This document shows positions 6,036 through 12,572 of a stretch of DNA of 13,758 nucleotides, piece by piece. The notes beneath the pieces are model-generated. The model was given only the letters and a program-made list of their open reading frames with translations, made no database searches and was not told the DNA's origin. The stretch's first letter is position 1. Each line of letters starts with the position of its first letter. Source of the stretch: DASUPK01 sp036265435 (GTDB lineage: Bacteria; Actinomycetota; Thermoleophilia; Solirubrobacterales; 70-9); contig DATAPB010000216.1 of assembly GCA_036265435.1 (NCBI GenBank), forward strand, positions 1-13,758, read 5' to 3'. The translations under genes and the position numbers were made by a program.

Positions 6036-6156
6036 GCGTGATCACCTCGATCCTGGATCCTTCGACACCGTTCAGGTTACCCCTGGGCGGGTTCCCCGAA
6101 CCGGGCGCAAGCTTGCGTCCGTGCACATCGAGACCGCCGTTGAGCGGGAAACTCAT
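6028..6156 (-). CDS. Doubtful 42-codon ORF bridging lig and ku
   Basis: An ATG at 6156, five bases after the lig stop and preceded by AGGAG only 2 nt away, opens a frame of 42 codons that ends at TAG 6030-6028, overlapping the ku start by 8 bp. It fills the lig-ku gap almost exactly, which is suggestive of coupling. Against it, G/C at third positions is 31 of 42 codons (about 74%), clearly lower than in neighbouring genes. The product is Gly/Pro/Asn-rich with no recognisable motif, and the gap contains palindromes expected of a control region. An open frame of this length is common by chance at this GC content. I give it less than even odds of being a gene. Confidence 0.22.
   Translation of the reverse strand: MSFPLNGGLDVHGRKLAPGSGNPPRGNLNGVEGSRIEVITRG
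6090..6117 (-). promoter_or_regulatory. Two adjacent palindromes upstream of ku
   Basis: GGTTC-CCC-GAACC (6090-6102) and CGCAAGCTTGCG (6106-6117) are perfect inverted repeats 3 bp apart, located about 55-80 bp before the ku start and just upstream of a TAACCT -10-like box (6079-6074). The placement would suit an operator or the end of a lig-only transcript. The regulator, if any, is unknown. Confidence 0.3.
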
Positions 6157-6161
6157 CGCTC

Positions 6162-7208
6162 CTACTGCTCGCGAACGACCTCCCGCGGATCCTTGTCGTC
6201 GACCATGCCCTTGAAGGCCGGCTGGCGGAGGGTGCCCTCGTTGGTCCACTCGGTCCAGTTGACCTCACAGACGAGCTCCGGTTCGCACCAGACGGCGTAG
6301 CGGGCCTTGGGACCGCCCGGGGCGCCGACGTCGAACGGACTGGTGGGGCGCTCACGCCCGCCGAGCCCTCGCGTGAGCCGCCCGATCAGCTCTTCGGTCA
6401 GGCCCGACCCCACGCCGCCCGCGAAGTGCAGCTCCTGCACCTCGCCCTGGGCGAGCTCGGAGGCGCGCCTGTCGTAGTAGCCGACGAGCAGCGACCCGAC
6501 GCGGTTGGCGCGTGTGCCCTCTCCGGGGATGTAGCCCCCGATCACGAACTCCTGGCGACGCCACACCCGCTCCTTGATCCACTCCCCGCTGCGCCTGCCG
6601 GTCCGATAGGGGCTGTCGCAGCGCTTGGCGACGATTCCCTCGAGGCCCTGAAGGCGAGCCGCATCGAGGAGGCTCGCGCCGCCGCCCAGCCGGTAGCGGG
6701 GCGTCCGCCAGCGCGCTCCCTCGAGCCCGAGCCCCTCGAGCAGCTCGCGACGGCGGACGTACGGCAGATCCCGGACACGGTGGCCGTCGAGGTGGAGGAG
6801 ATCGAAGATCACGTAGTCCACCGGCTGCTGCCTCGCCCGGGCCTGGATCATGCCCGGCGAGGTCAGCCCCATCCGGCTCTGGATCAGCTGGAAGCGCGGG
6901 CGGCCCTCCTCGTCCAGCGCGACCACCTCACCGTCGAGGATCGCGGCTCGATCCGAGAGCTGCTTGGCGATGGGGGCGAGCTCCGGGTAGCGCGCGGTCA
7001 CGTCCTCGAGGCGCCGGCTGAGCATGCCCCAGCGCCCATGGTCGGCGTAGCCCAGTGCGCGGATCCCGTCCCACTTGATCTCGTAGGCCCACGCTTCCGA
7101 GCCGGACTCGGGTATGCGCCCGTTCTTGGCGAGCATCGGCTCCAGCCGGCTCGGCATCTCCTCCGCGGGGGCCTGCTCGAGGATCCCGTTTCTCGCGGCA
7201 TCCGCCAT
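6162..7208 (-). CDS. ATP-dependent DNA ligase (LigD ligase-domain type)
   Basis: Seals nicks at joined DNA ends through an enzyme-adenylate intermediate. The 348-aa protein has the nucleotidyltransferase domain followed by an OB-fold domain. Motif I is EIKWDGIR, with Lys45 the adenylated residue; LDGEVVALD (91-99), VIFDLLHLDG (133-142), motif IV EGIVAKR (190-196) and motif V EWIKER (209-214) follow. The C-terminal LRQPAFKGMVDDKDP (327-341) is typical of LigD-family ligases. ATG at 7208 is preferred over an upstream GTG at 7247 because the extra 13 residues lack conservation and would enter the divergent promoter region; a CATAAT box lies 7 nt before the ATG. It leads the lig-ku-pol cluster, separated from ku by 126 bp. 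It could be called ligD or ligC; the cluster argues for an end-joining role. Confidence 0.93.
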   Translation of the reverse strand: MADAARNGILEQAPAEEMPSRLEPMLAKNGRIPESGSEAWAYEIKWDGIRALGYADHGRWGMLSRRLEDVTARYPELAPIAKQLSDRAAILDGEVVALDEEGRPRFQLIQSRMGLTSPGMIQARARQQPVDYVIFDLLHLDGHRVRDLPYVRRRELLEGLGLEGARWRTPRYRLGGGASLLDAARLQGLEGIVAKRCDSPYRTGRRSGEWIKERVWRRQEFVIGGYIPGEGTRANRVGSLLVGYYDRRASELAQGEVQELHFAGGVGSGLTEELIGRLTRGLGGRERPTSPFDVGAPGGPKARYAVWCEPELVCEVNWTEWTNEGTLRQPAFKGMVDDKDPREVVREQ

Positions 7209-7215
7209 GGACCGG

Positions 7216-7221
7216 ATTATG
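7216..7221 (-). promoter_or_regulatory. Putative -10 box of the ligase gene
   Basis: On the minus strand CATAAT (5 of 6 matches to TATAAT) sits 7 nt before the ATG at 7208, with no ribosome binding site between them. This predicts a leaderless or nearly leaderless transcript. No -35 with normal spacing is obvious. Confidence 0.45.
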
Positions 7222-7271
7222 CGTGCCGCTTGACAACGATCTCTCACCAGTTGCGGGAGCAGCCCGCTCCG

Positions 7272-7277
7272 TAGACT
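7272..7277 (+). promoter_or_regulatory. Putative -10 box of the exporter gene
   Basis: TAGACT lies 9 nt before the TTG start at 7287, with no Shine-Dalgarno sequence between. A weak -35-like TTGCGG is at 7251-7256 (15-nt spacer). The spacer holds short overlapping inverted repeats (GGAGC 7256-7260 with GCTCC 7266-7270; GCGGG 7253-7257 with CCCGC 7263-7267) that could be an operator. The whole divergent gap with the ligase gene is only 78 bp. Confidence 0.4.
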
Positions 7278-7286
7278 GGATTCGTC

Positions 7287-8915
7287 TTGTCCGACGACCG
7301 TCGCCGCAAGCGCTTCACCGTCATCGCGACGATTCTCGGCTCGACCATCGTCTTTCTCGACGCCACGGTCGTCAACGTCGCGCTACCGGCCATCTCCGAC
7401 GACCTCAATGCCGGCCTGGCCGACCAGCAGTGGGTCGTCGAGGCCTATGCGCTTGCCACGGTGTCTCTGCTGCTCGTCGGCGGCGCCTTGGGCGACCAGT
7501 TCGGCCGCCGTCGCATATTCACCATCGGGCTGATCGGCTTCGGGATCACCTCCCTGCTCTGCGCGGTGTCTCCCTCCAGCTCGTTCCTGATCGGCGCTCG
7601 CGCGCTGCAGGGTCTGACGGGCGCGCTGCTCGTCCCCGGCTCCCTGGCGATCATCGCAGCGACCTTCGAGGGGGCCGAGCGAGGCAAGGCCGTCGGGACC
7701 TGGACCGCCTGGACCGGGATCGCCACCGTAGTCGGGCCGGCGGGCGGCGGGGCCTTGATCGAGGCGATCTCGTGGCGCGCGATCTTCTGGGTCAACCTCC
7801 CTCTGGTCGTCTTCACCGTGTGGCTGACGAGAAGGCACGTCGCGGAGAGCCTCGATCCGGAGGCGGACCGAGCGATCGACTGGCTCGGGATCCTGATGTC
7901 CGCGCTGGGTCTCGGCGGGATCGTCTTCGGTTTCGTGGAGCAGCCGATTCACGGTTGGGGCAGCCCGGTCGTGCTGATTCCGCTGATCGGCGGCGCCCTG
8001 CTCTTCACGGCCTTTCTTCTCTGGGAGTCCCGCTACCGGCACTCGATGCTCGACTTGGGCCTGTTCCGGATCCGGAACTTCGCCGTGACCAATCTCGAGA
8101 CCCTGATCGTCTACTCCGGGCTGATCGGGGCGCTGTTCTTCGTCACCCTCTTCCTGCAGCAGACGGCCGGCTATTCGCCGCTGGAGGCCGGCTTCGCGAC
8201 CACGCCCATCTCGCTGATCATGTTCGCCCTCTCGCCGGTGTTCGGGAAGATCGCCACGGGCACCGGCCCGCGCGTCCCGATGTCGGTCGGCCCGATCGTC
8301 GGCGGCATCGGCCTGCTGCTGTTCACCCGCGTCGATGCGAATGCGAGCTACGTCACGGATGTGCTCCCGGCCGTCCTCGTCTTCGGCCTGGGGTTGTCGG
8401 CGACCGTGGCCCCGCTGACCGCCACCGCTCTCAACTCCGTCGTCGAGAATCGCGTCGGGGTGGCGTCGGGGATCAACAACGCGGTTTCCCGGATCGCCGG
8501 AGTACTGGCGATCGCGATCTTCGGGGCACTCGTCGCGGGGAAGTTCGGCTCGGTCGTGGACAGCAAGACGGCCGGCACGAGCCTCTCCCCGCAGGCGGAG
8601 AACACGATCAGCAAGGCAAAGGACAACCCGCTACAGCGGCCATCCACCGGTGGGCTCCCGCCCGCCGAGGCCACCGAGGTCATGAGCGCGACCCAGGCGG
8701 GGGCGGAGGGCGGCTTCCATCTGGCGATGGTGACCGCCGGCACGCTGATGATCGTCGGGGGCGTAGTCGCCGGGATCGGCCTGCGGAACCCGCCGCGCGA
8801 GACGACCTACGACGCGCCGCGCGCCGCCTCCGCCGGCGAATGCGCCCGCTCGCCCGATCATCTCGACGACAGCCCGCCGGAGCACACCCGGGAGCCCGCG
8901 GCCGAACCGGCATAG
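7287..8915 (+). CDS. MFS drug exporter, DHA2 (EmrB/QacA) family, 14 helices
   Basis: A proton-driven multidrug efflux permease of the inner membrane. The 542-aa protein begins with a basic cytoplasmic N-terminus and helix 1 ends in LDATVVNVALPAI (residues 24-36), the DHA2 signature. GDQFGRRR (69-76) is the loop 2-3 motif A, and GTWTAWTGIATVVGPAGGGAL with SWRAIFWVNLP is the motif C region of exporters. Hydrophobic segments continue to about residue 499 and fit 14 helices. An extra loop (420-475) precedes the last helix, and a polar 40-residue tail follows it. TTG at 7287 is the only reasonable start: it gives the normal short N-terminus and follows a TAGACT box. It diverges from the ligase gene and ends 9 bp before the PPOX gene. 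Substrate cannot be predicted. Confidence 0.93.
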   Translation: MSDDRRRKRFTVIATILGSTIVFLDATVVNVALPAISDDLNAGLADQQWVVEAYALATVSLLLVGGALGDQFGRRRIFTIGLIGFGITSLLCAVSPSSSFLIGARALQGLTGALLVPGSLAIIAATFEGAERGKAVGTWTAWTGIATVVGPAGGGALIEAISWRAIFWVNLPLVVFTVWLTRRHVAESLDPEADRAIDWLGILMSALGLGGIVFGFVEQPIHGWGSPVVLIPLIGGALLFTAFLLWESRYRHSMLDLGLFRIRNFAVTNLETLIVYSGLIGALFFVTLFLQQTAGYSPLEAGFATTPISLIMFALSPVFGKIATGTGPRVPMSVGPIVGGIGLLLFTRVDANASYVTDVLPAVLVFGLGLSATVAPLTATALNSVVENRVGVASGINNAVSRIAGVLAIAIFGALVAGKFGSVVDSKTAGTSLSPQAENTISKAKDNPLQRPSTGGLPPAEATEVMSATQAGAEGGFHLAMVTAGTLMIVGGVVAGIGLRNPPRETTYDAPRAASAGECARSPDHLDDSPPEHTREPAAEPA

Positions 8916-8918
8916 CCT
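8913..8918 (+). promoter_or_regulatory. Possible -10 box of the PPOX gene
   Basis: TAGCCT begins with the exporter's own stop codon and ends 6 nt before the ATG at 8925. No Shine-Dalgarno sequence is present. Part of the match is forced by the stop codon, so this is the weakest of the TANNNT cases. Confidence 0.25.
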
Positions 8919-8924
8919 GCGGCG

Positions 8925-9353
8925 ATGGCGAACCTTCCTCTCGATGCGCGCGTGTTGCTCGAATCGGGTGGGCTGGCGCACATGGTCACGCTGAATCCGG
9001 ACGGCTGGCCGCAGGTGAGCTGCGTCTGGGTGGGCCTGGACGGCGAGGAGATCGTCAGCGGGCATCTGCCGCGGAACCAGAAGGTGAAGAACGTCGAGCG
9101 GGACCCCCGCGTCGTCATCTCGATCGAGGGGGCACGGGACAACGAGCTCGGCCTCCGCGAGTACCTCGTCGTTCGCGGACACGCCCGGATCGAGGAGGGC
9201 GGAGCGGCCGAGTTGCTTCAGCGTCTGGCGCACGTCTACCTCGGGCCCGAGGTCAAGTTTCCCCCCATGGACGACCCCCCGCCGGGCTACGTGATCCGGA
9301 CGACCCCCGAGCGGATCGGAGGCGTAGGGCCCTGGACCGACCGCCAGGTCTAG
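8925..9353 (+). CDS. PPOX-class F420/flavin-dependent oxidoreductase
   Basis: A split-barrel flavin-fold protein of the pyridoxamine 5'-phosphate oxidase-like superfamily. The 142-aa length and the order of motifs match actinobacterial Rv1155-like proteins: AHMVTLNPDGWPQVSCVWV (residues 18-36), the basic segment QKVKNVERDPRVVISI (52-67) expected to contact cofactor phosphate, and YLVVRGHARIEEGG (80-93). Relatives bind F420 or FMN and reduce small molecules; cofactor and substrate cannot be settled from this sequence. It should be cytoplasmic and dimeric. ATG at 8925 follows the exporter stop by 9 bp and lacks a clear ribosome binding site, so it is either co-transcribed with the exporter or served by a TAGCCT box over the exporter stop. 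Its proximity to a drug exporter is suggestive of detoxification but proves nothing. Confidence 0.88.
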   Translation: MANLPLDARVLLESGGLAHMVTLNPDGWPQVSCVWVGLDGEEIVSGHLPRNQKVKNVERDPRVVISIEGARDNELGLREYLVVRGHARIEEGGAAELLQRLAHVYLGPEVKFPPMDDPPPGYVIRTTPERIGGVGPWTDRQV

Positions 9354-9377
9354 CCTCAGGCCGCAGGCATCGCTTCT

Positions 9378-9383
9378 TATAGT
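9378..9383 (+). promoter_or_regulatory. Putative -10 box of trpS
   Basis: TATAGT is 8 nt before the ATG of trpS, in the 38-bp gap after the PPOX gene, with no Shine-Dalgarno sequence between box and start. It is the closest match to TATAAT on the plus strand among the unit leaders. A leaderless mRNA is the simplest reading. Confidence 0.5.
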
Positions 9384-9391
9384 CCGCGCCC

Positions 9392-10378
9392 ATGCGCATC
9401 TTCAGCGGCATCCAGCCGACGGGGCGGAAGCACCTCGGCAACTACATCGGAGCGATCCGGCAGTACGTGGAGGGACAGGACCGCGGCGACCCGGCGATCT
9501 ACTGCATCGTCGACCTGCACGCGATCACGGTGCCCTGGGATCCGGCGACCTTGCGCCAGAGCGTCTACGACGCGACGACGATCCTGATCGCCGCCGGCCT
9601 CGACCCCGAGCGCTGCATTCTCTTCCGCCAGTCCGACGTCCGGGAGCACAGCGAGCTCACCTGGTACCTCTCGGCGCTCACGGCCCACGGCGACCTCAAT
9701 CGGATGACCCAGTTCAAGGAGAAGTCGGCGAAGCAGCGCGAGCTGGTCTCAGCCGGGCTCTTCTTCTATCCGGTTCTGCAGGCCGCGGACGTGCTCGCCT
9801 ACAAGACCGACGAGGTCCCGGTCGGCGAGGACCAGCGCCAGCACATCGAGCTGACCCGCGAGATCGCCCGTCGCTTCAACGAGCGCTTCGGCGAGATCCT
9901 GGTGGAGCCGGAGTTGCGCGTCCCGGAGGTCGGAGCGCGCATCATGGACCTGCAGGAGCCGACGAACAAGATGTCGACTACGGGCGGCAGCGAGGCCGGG
10001 ACGGTCCTCGTCCTCGACGACCCGAACACCGTCACCAAGAAGATCAAGAGCGCGGTCACGGACTCGGGCTCCGAGGTGAAGCGCGGCGAGGGCAAGGGGG
10101 GGATCGCCAACCTGATCGAGATCATGGCCGTCTCGCGGGGCACGAGCGAGGACGAGGTCGAGCGCGAGTTCGAAGGCTCCGGGTACGGCGACTTCAAGGG
10201 TGCGGTGGCCGAGGCGGTCGTGGAGCTGCTCGCCCCGGTTCGCGAGCGCTACGTGGAGCTGCGGCCGAACGAGGACGCGATCGAGGAGACGCTCAGAGCC
10301 GGCGCTGACAAGGCGCGCGAGATCGCCTCGGCGACCCTCACCGAGGTGCGCTCGGCGATGGGCATTGGTCCGGCCTGA
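9392..10378 (+). CDS. trpS: Tryptophanyl-tRNA synthetase
   Basis: Class I aminoacyl-tRNA synthetase that charges tRNA-Trp in the cytoplasm. The 328-aa length is standard. The protein starts MRIFSGIQPTGRKHLGNYIGA, where HLGN is the HIGH-type ATP-binding signature (residues 14-17). The central AADVLAYKTDEVPVGEDQRQHIELTREIA region (131-159) is diagnostic for TrpS. The second ATP signature reads KMSTT (193-197) instead of KMSKS, followed by a GG-S-AGTV segment. The first Lys of the KMSKS loop is kept while the second is replaced by Thr; I believe this variant occurs in related actinobacteria, but have not checked. It has its own -10-like box and is separated by 122 bp from scpA, so it is probably monocistronic. 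Confidence 0.95.
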   Translation: MRIFSGIQPTGRKHLGNYIGAIRQYVEGQDRGDPAIYCIVDLHAITVPWDPATLRQSVYDATTILIAAGLDPERCILFRQSDVREHSELTWYLSALTAHGDLNRMTQFKEKSAKQRELVSAGLFFYPVLQAADVLAYKTDEVPVGEDQRQHIELTREIARRFNERFGEILVEPELRVPEVGARIMDLQEPTNKMSTTGGSEAGTVLVLDDPNTVTKKIKSAVTDSGSEVKRGEGKGGIANLIEIMAVSRGTSEDEVEREFEGSGYGDFKGAVAEAVVELLAPVRERYVELRPNEDAIEETLRAGADKAREIASATLTEVRSAMGIGPA

Positions 10379-10402
10379 GGCACAGGGGGGAACGTCTGCG
10401 AT

Positions 10403-10418
10403 CCGGGACGCCGGGACG
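10403..10418 (+). repeat. Tandem 8-bp direct repeat
   Basis: CCGGGACG occurs twice back to back in the trpS-scpA gap. It is followed by a purine-rich tract (about 10431-10458). No function is evident. Confidence 0.5.
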
Positions 10419-10462
10419 CTGGCCACCCCCAAGAGTGGAAGAAGAGGAAGAGGAAGCAGTCG

Positions 10463-10498
10463 GCTCCGAATAGCCGGAGCGCCCTCTAAGGTGGGCGC
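10463..10498 (+). promoter_or_regulatory. Two adjoining hairpins enclosing a -10/RBS-like box before scpA
   Basis: GCTCCG (10463-10468) pairs with CGGAGC (10475-10480). Immediately after, GCGCCC (10479-10484) pairs with GGGCGC (10493-10498) around TCTAAGGT. The enclosed TAAGGT (10487-10492) lies 8 nt before the scpA ATG and could be a -10 box; AAGGTGG (10488-10494) could instead be a ribosome binding site that the hairpin would hide. The two stems overlap by 2 nt, so they compete slightly. Confidence 0.4.
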
Positions 10499-10500
10499 CG

Positions 10501-11220
10501 ATGGCCTCGGTTGCCGAGCTCGACCTCGACCTGGACGTCTTCCAGGGGCCTTTCGACCTGCTGCTCGCCGTCCTCCTCCGCGAGGAGATCTCGCTGTCCG
10601 AGGTGCCCCTCGGCGAGATCGTGATCGCCTACGTCGACCACCTCGGTGATGCCGGCGATCTCGACCTCGAGACGGTCACCGAGTTCCTCGTCCTGATCGC
10701 CGCCCTCTGCGAGCTCAAGTCCCGCCTGCTGCTGCCGAGCGAGGACGGATCGGACGAGCTCGGGCCCGAGGAGGCCGCCGACGAGCTGCTCGCCCGCATG
10801 CTCGAGTACCGGCGCTACAGCGAGGCCGCGAGGATGCTGGGCGAGCGCTTCGAGCGGGAGAGAGGCGTGATGTACCGCTCCGCTCCGCCGCCGCCCGAGC
10901 TCCGCCGCGCGGCCCTGGAGGCGGCGAAGCAGGCATACGAGCCGGATCGGCTCGGCGTCGCGCTCGGCGACCTGCTCACGTCGCCCCCGGAACCGGACAC
11001 GCGGCACATCAGGTCGACGGTCTCGCTCCAGCGGCGGCTCGGCGTCGTCCGGAACCTGCTGCGCAAGCGAAAGACCCTGGACTTCGACGACGCCTTCGGC
11101 CGTGAGGACCGCTTCACGCAGGCGGTCACGCTGTTCGCGCTGCTCGAGCTCTACCGTCGAGGCGAGGCGACCTGGACCCAGAAGGAGACCTTCGGACGAA
11201 TCGAAGTGGAGATGCTATGA
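10501..11220 (+). CDS. scpA: Segregation and condensation protein A
   Basis: Kleisin subunit of the SMC-ScpAB complex that organises and helps segregate the chromosome. The 239-aa protein has the signature VFQGPFDLLLAVLLREE (residues 13-29), which contacts the SMC neck, and ETVTEFLVLIAALCELKSRLLLP in the N-terminal helical domain. It has a variable middle (SEDGSDELGPEEAADELL) and a C-terminal winged-helix domain ending DRFTQAVTLFALLELYRRGEATWTQ...FGRIEVEML that binds the SMC head. ATG at 10501 gives the expected N-terminus. The stop overlaps scpB (ATGA), as is common for this pair. smc is not in the window. Confidence 0.95.
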   Translation: MASVAELDLDLDVFQGPFDLLLAVLLREEISLSEVPLGEIVIAYVDHLGDAGDLDLETVTEFLVLIAALCELKSRLLLPSEDGSDELGPEEAADELLARMLEYRRYSEAARMLGERFERERGVMYRSAPPPPELRRAALEAAKQAYEPDRLGVALGDLLTSPPEPDTRHIRSTVSLQRRLGVVRNLLRKRKTLDFDDAFGREDRFTQAVTLFALLELYRRGEATWTQKETFGRIEVEML

Positions 11221-11792
11221 GTGCTGATGGGCTTGGGAGAACCGTCGAGGCGCTGCTCTTCCTCTCCCCCGAGCCGGTGACCCCGGCCGAGCTCGCCGAG
11301 GCGATCGAGGTGGACGAGGAGGCCGTCGGGACGGCGATCGACGAGCTCGAGGCTGGGTTGACGGCCGATGAGCGTGGCCTTCGCCTGCGTCGCGTCGCCG
11401 GCGGCGTCACCCTGGCCGCGACTCCCGAGGCGGAGCCGGCCGCCCGCCGACTGCTCGGAAAACCTCGCACGCCGCCGCTCACCCAGGCCCAGGCGGAGGT
11501 CCTGGCGATCGTCGCGTACCTGCAACCGGTGTCGCGGCCCGAGGTCGCCCGCATCCGCGGTGTCTCCTCGGACTCCGCGGTCTCGAGCCTGACCGAGCGC
11601 GGCATGATCGAGGAGCGGGGCCGGACGCGCTTCGGAGCCGTCACCTACGGGACCACGCCCCTGTTCGAGAAGCTCTTCGGGCTGTCCGGGCTCGACGCCC
11701 TGCCTGACCCGGCTCAGTTCGACCCGACTCCCGAGGACGAGCGCGAGCTGCGCGAGCGCCTGCTGAAGGCGGGTGAGCAGCGGGCGGAATGA
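11217..11792 (+). CDS. scpB: Segregation and condensation protein B
   Basis: KITE subunit of the SMC-ScpAB condensin; a dimer that binds the middle of ScpA. The 191-aa protein has two winged-helix domains: the first covers about residues 7-78 (VEALLFLSPEPVTPAELAEAI), the second about 84-155 (PPLTQAQAEVLAIVAYLQPVSRPEVARIRG, then SLTERGMIEERGR). It ends with a short charged tail. The start overlaps the scpA stop by 4 bp, with a GGAG just upstream inside scpA, and the stop overlaps the next gene's ATG by 4 bp. Three genes are thus chained by ATGA overlaps, which implies tight co-translation of chromosome condensation proteins with an exported peptidase. Confidence 0.95.
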   Translation: MSADGLGRTVEALLFLSPEPVTPAELAEAIEVDEEAVGTAIDELEAGLTADERGLRLRRVAGGVTLAATPEAEPAARRLLGKPRTPPLTQAQAEVLAIVAYLQPVSRPEVARIRGVSSDSAVSSLTERGMIEERGRTRFGAVTYGTTPLFEKLFGLSGLDALPDPAQFDPTPEDERELRERLLKAGEQRAE

Positions 11793-12571
11793 AGCGGCTG
11801 CTCCTCTGTGGGGCGGCGGCGCTCGGCGCCTCGATCGCGATTGCCCTTGCGCTGGCCGTCGGTCCGGCCGGAGGGCCACACGTCGGCACGGTCGCGAGCG
11901 CCCGGGCTGACACGGACGACACGAAGCCGGCGAGCGAGGTGATCGGGCGGTCCGTTGGGGGCAGGCCGATCGTCGCCACCCGGTACGGCGACGCGACCTC
12001 GGACAACGTTGCCCTCGTGGCCGGCATCATCCACGGCGACGAGCCGGCGGGGCTCCGCGTCGCGAGGGCCGTTCGCCGGATCGCCCCCACGGTCGAGGGC
12101 ACGCAACTCTGGGTGATCGACACGGTTAATCCGGATGGGGTGAGGGCAGACACCCGCAAGAACGCGCATGGTGTGGACCTGAACCGGAACTTCCCGTACC
12201 GATGGCACGACGACGTCCCACATTCGAGCGGCTATTACCCCGGTCCGAGACCGGCCTCGGAGCCCGAGACCCGCGCGGTTATGGCCTTCGTCCAGCGGAT
12301 TCAGCCGGATTTGTCGATCTGGTACCACCAGCCGTGGGGAGCGGTCCTGGCCTGTCACGGGCGGCCGCGGATCGCCGCTCGCTACGCGAAGCTCGTCCGC
12401 ATGTCGACGAGCTGCAGGGGCAAGGGCCTGCGCGGTACCGCGATCACCTGGGAGATGCACACCTTCCCGGGCAGCAGCGCCTTCGTCGTCGAGCTGCCTC
12501 CCGGCAAGATCAGCGGGAGCACGGCGACGCGCCAGGCGCGGGCCGCCCTCACGGTTGCGGAGAGCCGCTGA
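11789..12571 (+). CDS. Secreted M14-family zinc peptidase (MpaA-like)
   Basis: A probable exported metallopeptidase of 260 aa. Residues 1-40 look like a signal peptide with a long hydrophobic core and an ASARA-DT cleavage region. The M14 signatures are HGDEP, giving zinc ligands His82 and Glu85; VDLNRNFP with Arg133, expected to bind substrate carboxylate; IWYHQPWG with His180 as the third zinc ligand; and AFVVELPPG with Glu235 as the catalytic base. NPDG (114-117) before the Arg motif is also typical. The overall pattern is closest to murein-peptide amidase A-like members, which cut the gamma-D-Glu to diaminopimelate bond, but another peptide substrate is possible. The start overlaps the scpB stop (ATGA), and the next gene, a peptidoglycan amidase, starts 2 bp after its stop, which favours a cell-wall role. 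Confidence 0.85.
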   Translation: MKRLLLCGAAALGASIAIALALAVGPAGGPHVGTVASARADTDDTKPASEVIGRSVGGRPIVATRYGDATSDNVALVAGIIHGDEPAGLRVARAVRRIAPTVEGTQLWVIDTVNPDGVRADTRKNAHGVDLNRNFPYRWHDDVPHSSGYYPGPRPASEPETRAVMAFVQRIQPDLSIWYHQPWGAVLACHGRPRIAARYAKLVRMSTSCRGKGLRGTAITWEMHTFPGSSAFVVELPPGKISGSTATRQARAALTVAESR

Positions 12572-12572
12572 G

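Noticed and set aside
7230..7235. Perfect TTGACA in the lig-exporter divergent gap
   Set aside because: No -10-like sequence lies 16-18 nt downstream (GCGGGA there), and the TAGACT box is 36 nt away. On the other strand TTGTCA is only 9 nt from CATAAT. Probably chance.
6153..7247. Upstream GTG start at 7247 for the ligase
   Set aside because: It would add 13 residues without family support and overlap the -10-like box; ATG at 7208 gives a normal N-terminus.
7223..9382. 719-codon plus-strand frame across the exporter and PPOX genes
   Set aside because: It runs out of frame through two clearly recognisable proteins and encodes an Arg-rich low-complexity product with no domain.
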